Notes: generated from the sequence alone by a model not told the origin. A stretch of DNA of 64,000 nt from Burkholderia singularis (GCF_900176645.1 NZ_FXAN01000037.1:1-64000); one strand, 5' to 3'. Counted from the first letter of the stretch, positions 43,361 to 52,883 are shown. Program-made: numbers and translations.

Positions 43361-43407
43361 CGTATGGGCGGGCGGCGGTAAGCTGCCCGTTGTTTGATAT
43401 GGGAAAG

Positions 43408-43442
43408 TGTGTCGCCGGGCGGCTCGAACGGCGACACATTTG
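43408..43442 (+). terminator. Probable terminator after the lipase gene
   Basis: TGTGTCGCC (43408-43416) pairs with GGCGACACA (43430-43438) around a 13-base loop, followed by TTTGTATT. A fair intrinsic terminator. Confidence 0.55.
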
Positions 43443-43597
43443 TATTGATCGTATGTAACGAAACGCGCAGACGGATAACCGGATGATGGCCAGTCTACCG
43501 CAAGTGCCGCAATGGACAGCGCGGCAGGTCACGTTTCAGACGTGATGCGCAAATACGGGGGTATTTGGTGCGGCGATGGGCTCATGCAAGGTGGACG

Positions 43598-46036
43598 ATG
43601 AACGAGACTTCCAGCATGCGTGAACAGATACTTGGCCTTGACGGACGGCGCGGTCAGTTGCCGGACCTGAGGCCGGCGCTCGACGTCTGGCCGATTCTGC
43701 TGATGGTGTCGGTGCTGGTGTGCGTCGTCATCGTGAGTCTGACGATCGTGTCGTTCTTGCGCATCTACATCGGGGGCGAAAGTACTTGGTCGAAGTCGCA
43801 GAAGGATGCGGTGATCTCGTTGATCCGCTATGCGGAAACGGGGGACGAGCGCGATTACCGGCTCTACGAGTTCGCGATCGACAAGCCATACCGGCTCGGG
43901 CTCGCGCGCACCGCGTTGCAGCGCAAGCCGCCTGATCGCGAAACCGCGCGCCGGGCGATCATCGCGGTCGGCATTGATCCGACCGACGCGGCGGCCGCGG
44001 CCTGGGTGCTGCCCGAGCTGAGCTGGGTCGCCAAAATCAATTACGCGTTGCAGGCGTGGGAACAGGCCGACGGCGAACTCGCGACGTTCCGCGAGGTCGC
44101 GCAAGAGCTGCATACGCTCATCAGCGGCGGCCGCCGCAACGACCCGCGCGTCAAGGAGCTGGAACGCCAGGCGTGGGACATCAACGAGCGCGTGTCGGGG
44201 TTGCCCGATCGCTTCTCGAAAGCGTTCAGCGATGAATTCCGCTCGAGCGTCGAACTTTTGCTCGTTGGGTATTTCAGCGCATCGATTTTTCTGATGTATC
44301 TCGCGCTCGTCTGGGCGCGCCGCGCCGCGTTGCAGCGGCTGTCGATTCAATACGCGCTCGATCGCAGCGAGGCGTTCGCGGAAGCGGCGCTCAGCTCGGT
44401 TGCCGAGGCGGTGATTACCGTCGGGCTCACGAAGAATGTGGATTTCATCAACAACGCCGCCGAGAAGCTGCTCGGCTATTCGGCATCGGCCTGCGTCGGC
44501 GCGCCGGTATCGAGCGTGCTGATGTTGATCGACAAGGAGACGGGGCAGGCCGTTGATATCGTCGACGAATTCTGGGCGCGCAACGAACGCACGCCGATCA
44601 AGCGCGAAGTGCATCTGCTGCGGCGCGACCGCTCGAAGATCGTCGTGCAGACGACGATCTCCGAAATGGGCGACCGCGTGCACGGGCACATCGGCTACGT
44701 GCTGATCCTGCGCAACATGACGCGCGAGCAGCAATTCCTCGAAAGCCTCGCATGGCAGGCGACACACGATGTGCTGACGGGGCTCGTCAATCGCGTCGAA
44801 TTCGAGCGGCGGCTCGAAGCCGCGCTCGCGGAGGCGTCCGGCAATGATGCAGCGGATTCGATGCTGCTGCTCCTCGATCTCGATCGCTTCAAGGAAATCA
44901 ACGACACCTGCGGACACGCGGCGGGCGACGCGATGCTGCGCGAGGTCACCCAGCGCTTCCAGAGCTGCCTCGACAGCGAGGATGTGCTCGCGAGGCTGGG
45001 CGGCGACGAGTTCGGCGTGCTGCTGCCGCACGGGGCGTCGTCGTGGCCGTCGAAAAACAAGGCGGAGCGGCTGCGCCGCAGCCTCGACGGCTTCGAATTC
45101 ATCTGGGAAGGCGAACGCTTCACGGTGAGCGTGAGCATCGGCGTGCTCGAATTGAGCCACGCGCCGCGCAACCTGGAGATGGCGGTCAAGCTTGCCGACA
45201 TCGCGTGCTACATCGCGAAGGAGCGCGGGCGCAACCGCATTCAACTTGCCGATCCGAGCGATTTGCAGCAGGCGCGTCACGTTGGCGACGTACAGTGGAG
45301 CCGGCGCATCAAGTCCGCGCTCGAAACCGACGGGTTCCGGCTGTACGTGCAACCGATCGTGCACGTGTGTTCGATGGTGGATGCGCCCAAGCGGGCGGAG
45401 CTGCTGCTGCGGATGAAGGACGATGCGGGCCACGATATCGCGCCGGCTGCGTTTCTGCCAGCGGCCGAGCGCTATGGGCTGATGGGGCTGATCGACCGCT
45501 GGGTGGTCAGCACGGTATTCCGCAAGCTGAGCGCGCTGCCGGTGCGCGAGTATCACGAATACAACGTGAATCTGTCCGGCGCGTCGGTTTCCGACGAACG
45601 CTTTCTCGAATTCGTGATCGCCGAGCTGCTGGCCTGCGGCCTGCAGCCTTCGATGATCTGCTTCGAAATCACCGAGGCGACCGCGGTGAAGAATCTCGAA
45701 CTTGCGTCGCGCTTCATGAGCGAGCTGCGCGCGATCGGTTGCCGCTTCGCGCTGGACGATTTCGGCGCGGGCATGTCGTCGTTCCGTTATCTGCGCCATT
45801 TGCCGATCGATTATTTGAAGATCGACGGCGAGTTCGTCGCGAATATGACGACAGACCGGATCAGCTACGGCGTGGTCGGCGCGATCAACGAAGTCGCGCA
45901 TTCGATGCGCTGCCGCACGATTGCCGAGCATGTCGAATCGGAAGCAGAACTGAACATGCTGCGCGACCTCGGCATCGATTTTTATCAAGGGTATTGGTTT
46001 GCAAAGCCTTCGCCATGGGGTGAGGGCGGCTATTGA
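43598..46036 (+). CDS. Membrane GGDEF-EAL c-di-GMP signalling protein
   Basis: 812 residues. Two membrane helices (VWPILLMVSVLVCVVIVSLTIVSFL and LLLVGYFSASIFLMYLALVW) enclose a periplasmic helical sensor of about 160 residues. Next come a PAS domain (LDRSEAFAEAALSSVAEAVITVGL), GGDEF with intact GGDEF (ARLGGDEFGVLLP) and EAL with RAELLLRM for the EAL motif and ALDDFGAGMSSFRYL. The RxxD inhibition site before GGDEF is missing (DSED). EAL is ELL here, a tolerated change, so phosphodiesterase activity is plausible. It could make or degrade c-di-GMP. ATG 43598 follows AAGGTGG. Confidence 0.92.
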   Translation: MNETSSMREQILGLDGRRGQLPDLRPALDVWPILLMVSVLVCVVIVSLTIVSFLRIYIGGESTWSKSQKDAVISLIRYAETGDERDYRLYEFAIDKPYRLGLARTALQRKPPDRETARRAIIAVGIDPTDAAAAAWVLPELSWVAKINYALQAWEQADGELATFREVAQELHTLISGGRRNDPRVKELERQAWDINERVSGLPDRFSKAFSDEFRSSVELLLVGYFSASIFLMYLALVWARRAALQRLSIQYALDRSEAFAEAALSSVAEAVITVGLTKNVDFINNAAEKLLGYSASACVGAPVSSVLMLIDKETGQAVDIVDEFWARNERTPIKREVHLLRRDRSKIVVQTTISEMGDRVHGHIGYVLILRNMTREQQFLESLAWQATHDVLTGLVNRVEFERRLEAALAEASGNDAADSMLLLLDLDRFKEINDTCGHAAGDAMLREVTQRFQSCLDSEDVLARLGGDEFGVLLPHGASSWPSKNKAERLRRSLDGFEFIWEGERFTVSVSIGVLELSHAPRNLEMAVKLADIACYIAKERGRNRIQLADPSDLQQARHVGDVQWSRRIKSALETDGFRLYVQPIVHVCSMVDAPKRAELLLRMKDDAGHDIAPAAFLPAAERYGLMGLIDRWVVSTVFRKLSALPVREYHEYNVNLSGASVSDERFLEFVIAELLACGLQPSMICFEITEATAVKNLELASRFMSELRAIGCRFALDDFGAGMSSFRYLRHLPIDYLKIDGEFVANMTTDRISYGVVGAINEVAHSMRCRTIAEHVESEAELNMLRDLGIDFYQGYWFAKPSPWGEGGY

Positions 46037-46077
46037 CGTGACGTGGGTCGGTCACATTTCCAACTAAGGAGAGGAAC

Positions 46078-46827
46078 GTGCATATACCTTTTGAACGCGA
46101 TGGCGATCTAATGGATCTAGCCAGCTATCCACGATGGCTGCAAGACGTAGTGGGCACCGTGAGCGAAGCGCGCGAGCGGGTGCGGCGCCACGAGGTTTTT
46201 TCGCTCATGCGCGATGGGCGGCTGACGCGCCCGCAGGTGAGCGCGTTCTTCGTCAACGGATGGCCGGTGGTCGAGCAGTTTCCGAAGTACATGTCGATGA
46301 ACCTGCTCAAGGCAAACGGCGCGTACTCGCCGGGCGAGGAGAAGGCTCGCCGTTATCTGATCCGCAATATTCGCGTCGAGCTGAATCACGTTGCGTACTG
46401 GATCGATTGGGCCGAGGCTTCCGGCGTATCGCGCCAGGCGCTGATGGACGCGTCGGACGGCATGAGCCCGCCCGCGGCGCTTGCGCTCAGCCATTGGTGC
46501 TGGAAGAGCAGTAACGCGGATTCGCTCGCGGCGAGCATCGCGGCGACCAATTATGCGATCGAGGGCGTGACCGGCGAGTGGAGCTCCGATCTGTGCCAGA
46601 CGAAAGACTACGAACTCGGCTTCGAAGAAGATGTGCGCGGCCGCGCGATGCGCTGGCTGAAGGTACACGCCGGGTATGACGACAAACATCCGTGGGAAGC
46701 GCTCGACATCGTCGCGACGCTTCTCGGACATTCGCCGAGCGCCGACGTCGTGCGCAACATCACGGCGGGCATCGAGCGCAGCTTCCGTTACTTCGAAATG
46801 AGCCTGTCCTGCTGCCTTGACGCATGA
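46078..46827 (+). CDS. Heme-oxygenase-fold (TenA/PqqC-like) protein
   Basis: 249 residues, all helical. NIRVELNHVAYWIDWAEA and YAIEGVTGEWS, with a later DDKHPWEALDIVATLL, carry Glu/His/Asp residues at places seen in TenA/PqqC-like and heme-oxygenase-like di-iron oxidases. Such proteins include thiaminases, PQQ synthase and HDO-type N-oxygenases or decarboxylases; which one cannot be told by eye. The start is GTG at 46078 with AAGGAGAGG six bases before it. It follows the GGDEF-EAL gene by 41 bases on the same strand. Confidence 0.75.
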   Translation: MHIPFERDGDLMDLASYPRWLQDVVGTVSEARERVRRHEVFSLMRDGRLTRPQVSAFFVNGWPVVEQFPKYMSMNLLKANGAYSPGEEKARRYLIRNIRVELNHVAYWIDWAEASGVSRQALMDASDGMSPPAALALSHWCWKSSNADSLAASIAATNYAIEGVTGEWSSDLCQTKDYELGFEEDVRGRAMRWLKVHAGYDDKHPWEALDIVATLLGHSPSADVVRNITAGIERSFRYFEMSLSCCLDA

Positions 46828-47329
46828 GCGTTGCAAGCATCGGATCGTCGCGCCCGCGCGGGCCGATGGCGATGCGGGCGCAGGGCCGTGTATCGGCCGC
46901 GGGTGCGAGTGCAGGTGTCGAAGCCTGTTCACGCCAATGACGGGCTTGGGCTGGTGGTGCAGGCAGCAAAGCAAGGTGCGGCGATGTCGAACGTTGGGCC
47001 GTGCGAATGCCGGATCGGCCGGCCCTTGCGGTGGCCCGTTTCGCGAGCGATCTTCAATTCAAGCGAATTTACGTTTCGGCGATATAGCGAGCGTTGCTCG
47101 ACATTGCGCCTGCCCGCCCGGTGCAGGGCGAGTGCAGGCGCGCCCGCTATCGGCGTGAGCAGGGGGTAGTTTGGCATGGCGGAAACGCCGAATGCGTAAG
47201 CATTTCGCCCAAACCGTAACAGAGCGTCACGAGGGCGCGCGGGCAGGCGAGGCCCGGTATACTGCTGCCATACCCGGGTGGTGCGCTCGGTTCTCTTCCA
47301 TCCCTGTTCGATTTCTGTTCGATACCAGT
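46828..47329. other. 502-base intergenic region
   Basis: Between the heme-oxygenase-fold gene and the MlaC-like gene. Short frames exist here but none has a ribosome site or recognisable protein. Nothing else is seen. Confidence 0.5.
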
Positions 47330-47926
47330 ATGAAACGTCATCTGTTTGCTTTTGTGGCCGCGGCCGTCGTGTCCGTTTCGGCATTCGCTCAAACTGCGCC
47401 CGTCGATGTGGTCAAGGACGCGGTGGAGGGCACGGTCGGCGCGATGAAGGCGGACGCCGCGGCGCGCGGCGGCGACATGGCGAAGATCACGCAGATCGTC
47501 GAAGCGCGTTTCCTGCCCGCGACGAATTTCGAGCGCACGACGCGCATCGCGGTCGGTGACGCATGGAAGCAGGCGACGCCGGAGCAGCAGCAGGCGCTTT
47601 ACAAACAGTTCCGGACTTTAATGACGCGCACTTATGCGGCATCACTTGCGCAGCTCGGCGGCCAGGACGCGAAATTCACGTTCAAGGCGGGCGGTGTGGG
47701 CGGTACGGACGCGCTGGTGCGCTCGACCGTGACGACGCCGGGCGACAGCCAGTCGGTCGGCTACCGGCTGGGCAAGGTCGGCAACGACTGGAAGATTTAC
47801 GACATCGACATGTCCGGCGCGTGGCTGATCCAGGTCTATCAAGGGCAGTTCAAGAGCCAGCTCGCGCAGGGCGGAATCGACGGATTGATCGCATTCCTGA
47901 CCAAGCACAACGCGCGCGCGAACTGA
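47330..47926 (+). CDS. MlaC/Ttg2D-family periplasmic phospholipid-binding protein
   Basis: 198 residues with a signal peptide (MKRHLFAFVAAAVVSVSAFAQT). The mature part has the family segments RTTRIAVGDAWKQATPEQQQALYKQFRTLMTRTYAA and RLGKVGNDWKIYDIDMSGAWLIQVYQGQFKSQL. Proteins of this family (Tol_Tol_Ttg2/MlaC) bind phospholipids between outer-membrane MlaA and the inner-membrane MlaFEDB complex. None of the mlaFEDB genes are nearby. An MlaA-like gene lies in this window at 18327, but not adjacent. Transcription ends at a strong bidirectional terminator (47972). Confidence 0.88.
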   Translation: MKRHLFAFVAAAVVSVSAFAQTAPVDVVKDAVEGTVGAMKADAAARGGDMAKITQIVEARFLPATNFERTTRIAVGDAWKQATPEQQQALYKQFRTLMTRTYAASLAQLGGQDAKFTFKAGGVGGTDALVRSTVTTPGDSQSVGYRLGKVGNDWKIYDIDMSGAWLIQVYQGQFKSQLAQGGIDGLIAFLTKHNARAN

Positions 47927-47971
47927 CGAGCAGGCGCGCCGCGAACCGCGCGCCGTTCGCCGGCATCGTGC

Positions 47972-47999
47972 AAAAAAGGGCGCTGCGGCGCCCTTTTTT
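47972..47999. terminator. Bidirectional Rho-independent terminator
   Basis: AAAAAAGGGCGC (47972-47983) and GCGCCCTTTTTT (47988-47999) form a perfect 12-bp stem around TGCG. It serves both the MlaC-like gene and the converging regulator gene. Confidence 0.92.
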
Positions 48000-48013
48000 C
48001 TTGAAGGCCGCGT

Positions 48014-48661
48014 TCAGCGCCGGCGGTGCTCGACGGCGAACTTGATCAGCTCGGCTTGCCCTTCGATGCCGAGCTTGCGCTTCAGATTCAGCCGATGCGT
48101 TTCGACGGTGCGTACCGACAGGCCAGTACGCTGCGCGATCTGCTTGCTCGACAGCCCTTGCGCGAGCGCATCGAGGATATCGCGCTCGCGCGGCGTCAGC
48201 CGATCGAGCGGCGAGGCCTCCGCGCTTGCGTGGATCATCCGTGCCGCGAGCCCTTCGCTGAAGAACGTTTGCCCGGCGAGCACCGCGCCGATCGCACGGA
48301 TGATTTCGGCTGCGGGCGAATCCTTCAGCAAATAACCGCTTGCGCCGGCGCGCACGGCTTGCGTCACGTATTCGACGTTGTCGTGCATCGACAGCATCAG
48401 CACGCGGATCGCCGGGAATTGCTCGTGAAAAACGCCTGCGAGCGCGATGCCGTTCATGCCTTGCATGCCGATATCCATCAGTGCGAGATCGGGTTCGAGC
48501 GCGGCCGCGAGCGCGAGCGCGTCGTCGGCATTACCGGCTTCGCCGACGACGGCCAGACCGGACGCCGCCTCGAGGCGCATCTTCAGGCCGTCGCGCACGA
48601 GCGGATGATCGTCGACGAGCAGAAGGCGCGCGGCGCCCGGTGTCAAAGCGTAATCGGTCAT
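48014..48661 (-). CDS. LuxR/NarL-family response regulator
   Basis: 215 residues. Receiver domain with LLLVDDHPLVRDGL, phospho-acceptor in LALMDIGMQGMNG and YLLKDS, then a LuxR-type HTH (LTPRERDILDALAQGLSSKQIAQRTGLSVRTVETHRLNLKRKLG). It is the partner of the kinase encoded just upstream; the kinase stop and this ATG overlap by four bases. Targets are unknown. Confidence 0.95.
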   Translation of the reverse strand: MTDYALTPGAARLLLVDDHPLVRDGLKMRLEAASGLAVVGEAGNADDALALAAALEPDLALMDIGMQGMNGIALAGVFHEQFPAIRVLMLSMHDNVEYVTQAVRAGASGYLLKDSPAAEIIRAIGAVLAGQTFFSEGLAARMIHASAEASPLDRLTPRERDILDALAQGLSSKQIAQRTGLSVRTVETHRLNLKRKLGIEGQAELIKFAVEHRRR

Positions 48662-50058
48662 CGTGGAGTTCCTGGGCTGGCGTGGCCGGACAGCGGCACG
48701 CGCGCGGTAACGACAGTGTGTCCGACTTGCGAGCTGATTGCGAGCGTGCCGCCGAGCGCATCGAGCCGCTCGCGCATGTTGCGCAAGCCGACGCCGCCGC
48801 GCGCATCGGCTTGCGCGCGCCCGGCGTCGAAGCCCACGCCGTTGTCGGCGATCGACAGCGCGAGCGCATGCGGCGAAATGTCGAGTGTGACGGCCGCGCG
48901 CTTCGCATGCGCGTGGCGCATGACGTTGGTCAGCGCTTCCTGCGCGATCCGGAACAGCGCGGTATTGATCTGCGCGGGCAGAGGCGGCGCGTCGATGCGC
49001 CCGGTCTGCGCGAAGCTCAACTCGACGAGCGTTTGCGTGCCGAATTCGCGAACGAGCTGATCGAGCGCGGCCGCGAGACCCAAATCGTCCAGCATCGTCG
49101 GGCGCAGCGCATGAGAGATGCGCCGTACCTCGCGCAGCGTGTCGCCGAGCCGCGCGATGCCTTTCGACAGCGCCGCTTGCGCCGCGCCATCGCCGGTCGG
49201 CAGATGCGCGACGCGCTCCAGTGCTGATTCGAACATCAGCTTTGCCGACACCATCATTTGACTGATCCCGTCGTGCAATTCGCGCGCCAAGCGCGCGCGC
49301 TCGTGCTCCTGCGATTCGACGACCTGTTGGGCGAGGCGCTTCAATTTCGCGTCCGCGCTGCGCGATTCGCTGACGTTCAGCACGAGCGCGCACAGCGCGA
49401 TCACGGCGGCGCCCGATAACGCGATGACAGTGATCCACGTCATCGTGCGCTCGATATTGGCCGACGCGCGCGCATCGGTGCGCGCGAGCGCGGTATCGAT
49501 ATCGTCGAGATAAATGCCGGTGCCGACCATCCAGCCCCAGCGCGGCAACGCAATGACGTAGCCGAGCTTCGGCTCGAGCCTGCCCGTTGACGGACGCTGC
49601 CACATATAGCGGACGTAGCCGCCGCCGCGCAATGCCACCGCGGCAAGTTGCTGGATCGTCGGCGAGCCCTGCGGATCGCGCAGCGTCCAGTAGTTGTGGC
49701 CGACGCGCTTGGGCTCGCGCGGGTGCATCAGCGAATTGCCGTGCAGATCGTAGACAAAGAAGTATCCGTCGGGGCCGAACTCCATTTTTTGCAGCATCGC
49801 CAGCGCTTGCTGGCGGTGCTGCGCGTCATCGCGTGCGTTGTCGGCGCCTGCATCGTAGAGCGGCGCGATCGCGCTGGTCGCGAGTCCGACGTAATGCTTG
49901 AGTTCCAGTTCCTTGCTCGACAAATACGCCGTTTCGATCGTCGCGTGCTGCGTGCGCGCGAGCACGGTTGCCTGCTGGCGCACGCCGAGGCCGATCGCTG
50001 CGATCGTGACGAAAAACGGCACGATCGCGAGCAGGAAAATCTTGAATTTCAGTCTCAT
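48658..50058 (-). CDS. Membrane sensor histidine kinase (HisKA_3, Cache sensor)
   Basis: 466 residues. N-terminal membrane helix (FKIFLLAIVPFFVTIAAIGLGV), a periplasmic single-Cache domain (DGYFFVYDLHGNSLMHP, then GYVIALPRWGWMVGTGIYLDD) of the kind that binds small organic acids, a second helix (TWITVIALSGAAVIALCALVL), then a HisKA_3 dimer region with RARLARELHDGISQ (phosphoryl His) and an ATPase domain (LSIADNGVGFD). It works with the NarL-type regulator in the same operon. The Cache type suggests C4-dicarboxylate or pyruvate-like ligands; this is inference. Confidence 0.93.
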   Translation of the reverse strand: MRLKFKIFLLAIVPFFVTIAAIGLGVRQQATVLARTQHATIETAYLSSKELELKHYVGLATSAIAPLYDAGADNARDDAQHRQQALAMLQKMEFGPDGYFFVYDLHGNSLMHPREPKRVGHNYWTLRDPQGSPTIQQLAAVALRGGGYVRYMWQRPSTGRLEPKLGYVIALPRWGWMVGTGIYLDDIDTALARTDARASANIERTMTWITVIALSGAAVIALCALVLNVSESRSADAKLKRLAQQVVESQEHERARLARELHDGISQMMVSAKLMFESALERVAHLPTGDGAAQAALSKGIARLGDTLREVRRISHALRPTMLDDLGLAAALDQLVREFGTQTLVELSFAQTGRIDAPPLPAQINTALFRIAQEALTNVMRHAHAKRAAVTLDISPHALALSIADNGVGFDAGRAQADARGGVGLRNMRERLDALGGTLAISSQVGHTVVTARVPLSGHASPGTPR

Positions 50059-50755
50059 CGCCGTTGGACGCCGCTCGTTTTCGCCGAGCGCATTCTAGCG
50101 GAAGAGCGGACCATACGATGGCGCAAGCGAGCGGAGGCGGCTCTGCGAAGTCGCGCCATAAATTTTGGTATCCGAATCAATCGCCGATGGCGGGCCGCGG
50201 CGAAAGAGCGCGGACGGACGGCGATTTTTGAAGCGAGGCAATATCTCAGAAGGGAATTTGAAAATAACGATGCACCTGATTTGTGAATGCGATGCACAAA
50301 AATAATCTAATTAAATCCCCAAATTGGATTTCATACAAAATGTTTACTGTGGTTATGTTTTTAATTCAAAATGCTTACTAGTCGGCTGTTTTGAATAATC
50401 GCTCCAAATTTTGTGTGAGTGGATCAAATAAAGTTTGACGTGGAAATTTTTTCCTTGCTATCTTCTCCTCCCATGCGGCATGTTTAAGACAGGCAGTCTG
50501 AAGAAAGTAAAGAATACGTATTTTGTCGGATGAATGAGACTGGAATCTCAGATCGACAAAAAACTGTCGAATAGTGTTGCTGCAGCGGCTATTCGGCCAG
50601 TCGGCCGGCGAGAAATAAATCAAATGCGTTGTATCGATCGTTTCTGCGTACCGTATCGCTGCTATTAGTTTGGATTCCGAAATGGATTGAAGCCGGTGGT
50701 CTGGTGCGATCGTGTCCGGGCCCTGGGCCTGCTGAATGAAGTAGGGGGTGAGAGA
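50059..50755. other. AT-rich intergenic region before the tonB operon
   Basis: About 700 bases, markedly AT-rich from 50270 to 50660, unlike its surroundings. It contains CGATGCAC repeated (about 50268 and 50290) and near-repeats of AAAATGTTTACT and AAAATGCTTACT. A minus-strand frame at 50378-50623 could encode 81 residues (start MIYFSPADWPNSRCSNT) but has no recognised family. It probably holds the promoter of the tonB operon. No clear Fur box was found by eye. Confidence 0.45.
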
Positions 50756-51466
50756 GTGGGTATCAAAGTCGACGAAGGCCTGGCTGTTTCAAACGACGGA
50801 CTTGCAAGGCTGGGTCGTCCGCGCGAGTTCGGTAAGAAACAGCAAAACCCGGCTCGGCGCTTCGGCGGTATCGCGATTGTGCTGGTGCTGCACATCCTGC
50901 TTGTCTATGCGTTGCTCAATGGCCTCGCCACAAAGGTCGTGCAAGTCATTCAGCATCCGATCGAAACCCGGATCATCGAACCGGTAAAGCCGCCGCCTCC
51001 GCCGCCGATGCCGGTGGTCAAGCTGCCGCCGCCCAAATTCGCGCCGCCGCCTCCGCCGTTCGTGCCGCCGCCGGAAGTGCCGGTGCAGGCGCCGCCGCAA
51101 CCGACCATTACTCATCAGACTGCGCCCGTGCAATCGGCGCCCGCTGTCGTGCCGCCCGTCGTCGCGCCGCCCGCGCCCGCGCCGGCCAAGCCCGTGAGCC
51201 ATGACGTCGGCGTAGTTTGCCCGAATTCCGACCAGCTTCGCGCATCGGTGCAGTACCCGAAGGAAGCGCAGGAAAACAACATCACGGGGGACGTGACGAT
51301 CGAGTTCGTGGTCGACGCCGAGGGGCATGTGACGAATGTGCATGTCGCGCAATCGGCCGATCCGGTGCTGGATCGCGCGGCGCTCAACGTGGTGAGGCAG
51401 TTCAAGTGCGTCGCACAAGGGCAGTCGGTGCGCGTGCAGGTTCCGTTCTCGTTCAATCTGAATTGA
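50756..51466 (+). CDS. tonB: TonB energy-transducing protein
   Basis: 236 residues. One membrane helix (FGGIAIVLVLHILLVYALLNGLA) with the SxxxH-type motif replaced by LHILL, then a long proline-rich periplasmic spacer (PPPPPMPVVKLPPPKFAPPPPP) and a C-terminal TonB domain (SVQYPKEAQENNITGDVTIEFVVDAEGHVTNVHVAQSADPVLDRAALNVVRQF). It passes proton-motive force from ExbB/ExbD to TonB-dependent receptors, two of which are encoded downstream. Start: GTG at 50756 with GGGGGTGAGA upstream. A frame back to TTG 50687 exists. Confidence 0.92.
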   Translation: MGIKVDEGLAVSNDGLARLGRPREFGKKQQNPARRFGGIAIVLVLHILLVYALLNGLATKVVQVIQHPIETRIIEPVKPPPPPPMPVVKLPPPKFAPPPPPFVPPPEVPVQAPPQPTITHQTAPVQSAPAVVPPVVAPPAPAPAKPVSHDVGVVCPNSDQLRASVQYPKEAQENNITGDVTIEFVVDAEGHVTNVHVAQSADPVLDRAALNVVRQFKCVAQGQSVRVQVPFSFNLN

Positions 51467-51542
51467 ACGGGCTACGCGCAGGACAGGATCGGGTCGAAAC
51501 CGAACGTTGTTTGTCAGTTAAACGAGAGAGATTGGAGTGGGT

Positions 51543-52448
51543 ATGACCAAGCGTTCACTGGCCGCCCTGGCGGCAAGCATGATGATCTCCGCGGCTGCGG
51601 TTGGCGCGTTTGCCGCGCCGCAACTCGCCTTCGCACAGGCCAGCGATGCGGCGGTCGCGGTTTCCGCGGCAACGGCCGCGCCGTCGGCGCCCGCGAGCGC
51701 TTCGGCCGAGCAGCCGGCGCCGCCGCCCGCGCCGGCTGCAACGGAATCAGTCGAAAATCCGTATGGTCTCGGCGCGTTGTGGAAAAACGGCGATTTCGTC
51801 GCGCGCTTCGTGCTGCTGCTGCTCGTCGTGATGTCGATGGGAAGCTGGTACATCATGATCACCAAGTTTCTCGAGCAGCTTCGCGCCAATCGCCGCGCGA
51901 AGCACGCGGATGAGGAGCTTTGGAGCGCGCCGTCGCTCAGCGAGGGCGCGAAGAAGCTCGATGAGGCGTCGCCGTTCCGTTTCATCGCCGAAACCGCGAT
52001 CGAGGCCGGCGAGCATCACGACGAGGCGCTGCTCGAAGCGGTGGATCGCAACACATGGATCGACGTGTCGGTCGAGCGCGCGATCAACAACGTATCGAAC
52101 CGCCTGCAAGACGGTCTCGCATTCCTTGGCACCGTGGGCTCGACCGCGCCGTTCGTCGGCCTGTTCGGCACGGTGTGGGGGATTTATCACGCGCTGACCG
52201 CGATCGGCATCGCGGGCCAGGCGTCGATCGACAAGGTCGCGGGTCCGGTTGGCGAGGCGCTGATCATGACGGCGATCGGTCTGGCGGTGGCGGTGCCGGC
52301 GGTGCTCGGCTACAACTTCCTCGTGCGCCGCAACAAGGCGGTGATGGAGCGCGTGCGCAACTTCGGCGCGCAACTGCATACGGTGCTGCTCGCCGGCGGC
52401 AAGCGCTCGTCGCGCGCGAATGCGTCTGCCGCGTCGCTCGTCCAGTAA
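51543..52448 (+). CDS. exbB: ExbB/TolQ-family proton channel protein
   Basis: 301 residues. An N-terminal signal-like segment (LAALAASMMISAAAVGAFAAPQLAFAQA) and an Ala/Pro spacer come first, so this is the long ExbB form. Helix FVLLLLVVMSMGSWYIMITKFLEQL follows, then the conserved GTVGSTAPFVGLFGTVWGIYHAL and AVAVPAVLGYNFLVRR segments that line the proton channel. It forms the motor with ExbD. ATG at 51543 follows GGAG by five bases. It is 76 bases after tonB. Confidence 0.95.
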   Translation: MTKRSLAALAASMMISAAAVGAFAAPQLAFAQASDAAVAVSAATAAPSAPASASAEQPAPPPAPAATESVENPYGLGALWKNGDFVARFVLLLLVVMSMGSWYIMITKFLEQLRANRRAKHADEELWSAPSLSEGAKKLDEASPFRFIAETAIEAGEHHDEALLEAVDRNTWIDVSVERAINNVSNRLQDGLAFLGTVGSTAPFVGLFGTVWGIYHALTAIGIAGQASIDKVAGPVGEALIMTAIGLAVAVPAVLGYNFLVRRNKAVMERVRNFGAQLHTVLLAGGKRSSRANASAASLVQ

Positions 52449-52460
52449 GCGGGGTGCATC

Positions 52461-52883
52461 ATGGCCATGAGCGTCGGGCAGGAAGACAACGACGAGGTGA
52501 TCTCCACCATCAACACGACGCCGCTCGTCGATGTGATGCTGGTGCTGCTGATCATCTTCCTGATCACGATTCCGGTTGTCACGCACACGATCCAGGTGCA
52601 ATTGCCGAAGGAGACGGTGCAACCGTTGCAGACCACGCCGAAGAGTATCGAGATCGCGGTTAACCGCGATGGCGATTTCTTCTGGAACGCGACGCTGATC
52701 GATGCGCCGACGTTGCTCGCGAAGCTCAAGGCGGTATCGCAGATGACCCCGCAGCCCGATGTGCACGTGCGCGGCGATCAGAACACGCGCTACGAGTTTA
52801 TCGGCCGTGTGATCACCGCGTGCGAGCGTGCGGGCATCGTGAAGGTTTCGTTCATTACGGAGCCGCCCGCGCACGGCGGTTAA
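52461..52883 (+). CDS. exbD: ExbD/TolR-family protein 1
   Basis: 140 residues. One membrane helix (VDVMLVLLIIFLITIPVV) whose leading aspartate (TPLVDVMLVLL) is the proton-carrying residue, then a periplasmic domain. Partner of ExbB, 12 bases downstream of it. A second exbD follows 10 bases on. Confidence 0.95.
   Translation: MAMSVGQEDNDEVISTINTTPLVDVMLVLLIIFLITIPVVTHTIQVQLPKETVQPLQTTPKSIEIAVNRDGDFFWNATLIDAPTLLAKLKAVSQMTPQPDVHVRGDQNTRYEFIGRVITACERAGIVKVSFITEPPAHGG

Noticed and set aside
43361-43597. Search for a lipase foldase gene behind the lipase
   Set aside because: Only a hairpin and a short spacer are present; the next gene is the GGDEF-EAL protein.
46828-47329. Search for a small RNA or gene in the gap before the MlaC-like gene
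   Set aside because: Only short frames and minor stems, none with promoter or terminator support.
50378-50623. 81-codon minus-strand frame in the AT-rich gap
   Set aside because: No recognised family and no clear ribosome site; AT-rich gaps often stay open by chance. Mentioned only in the gap entry.
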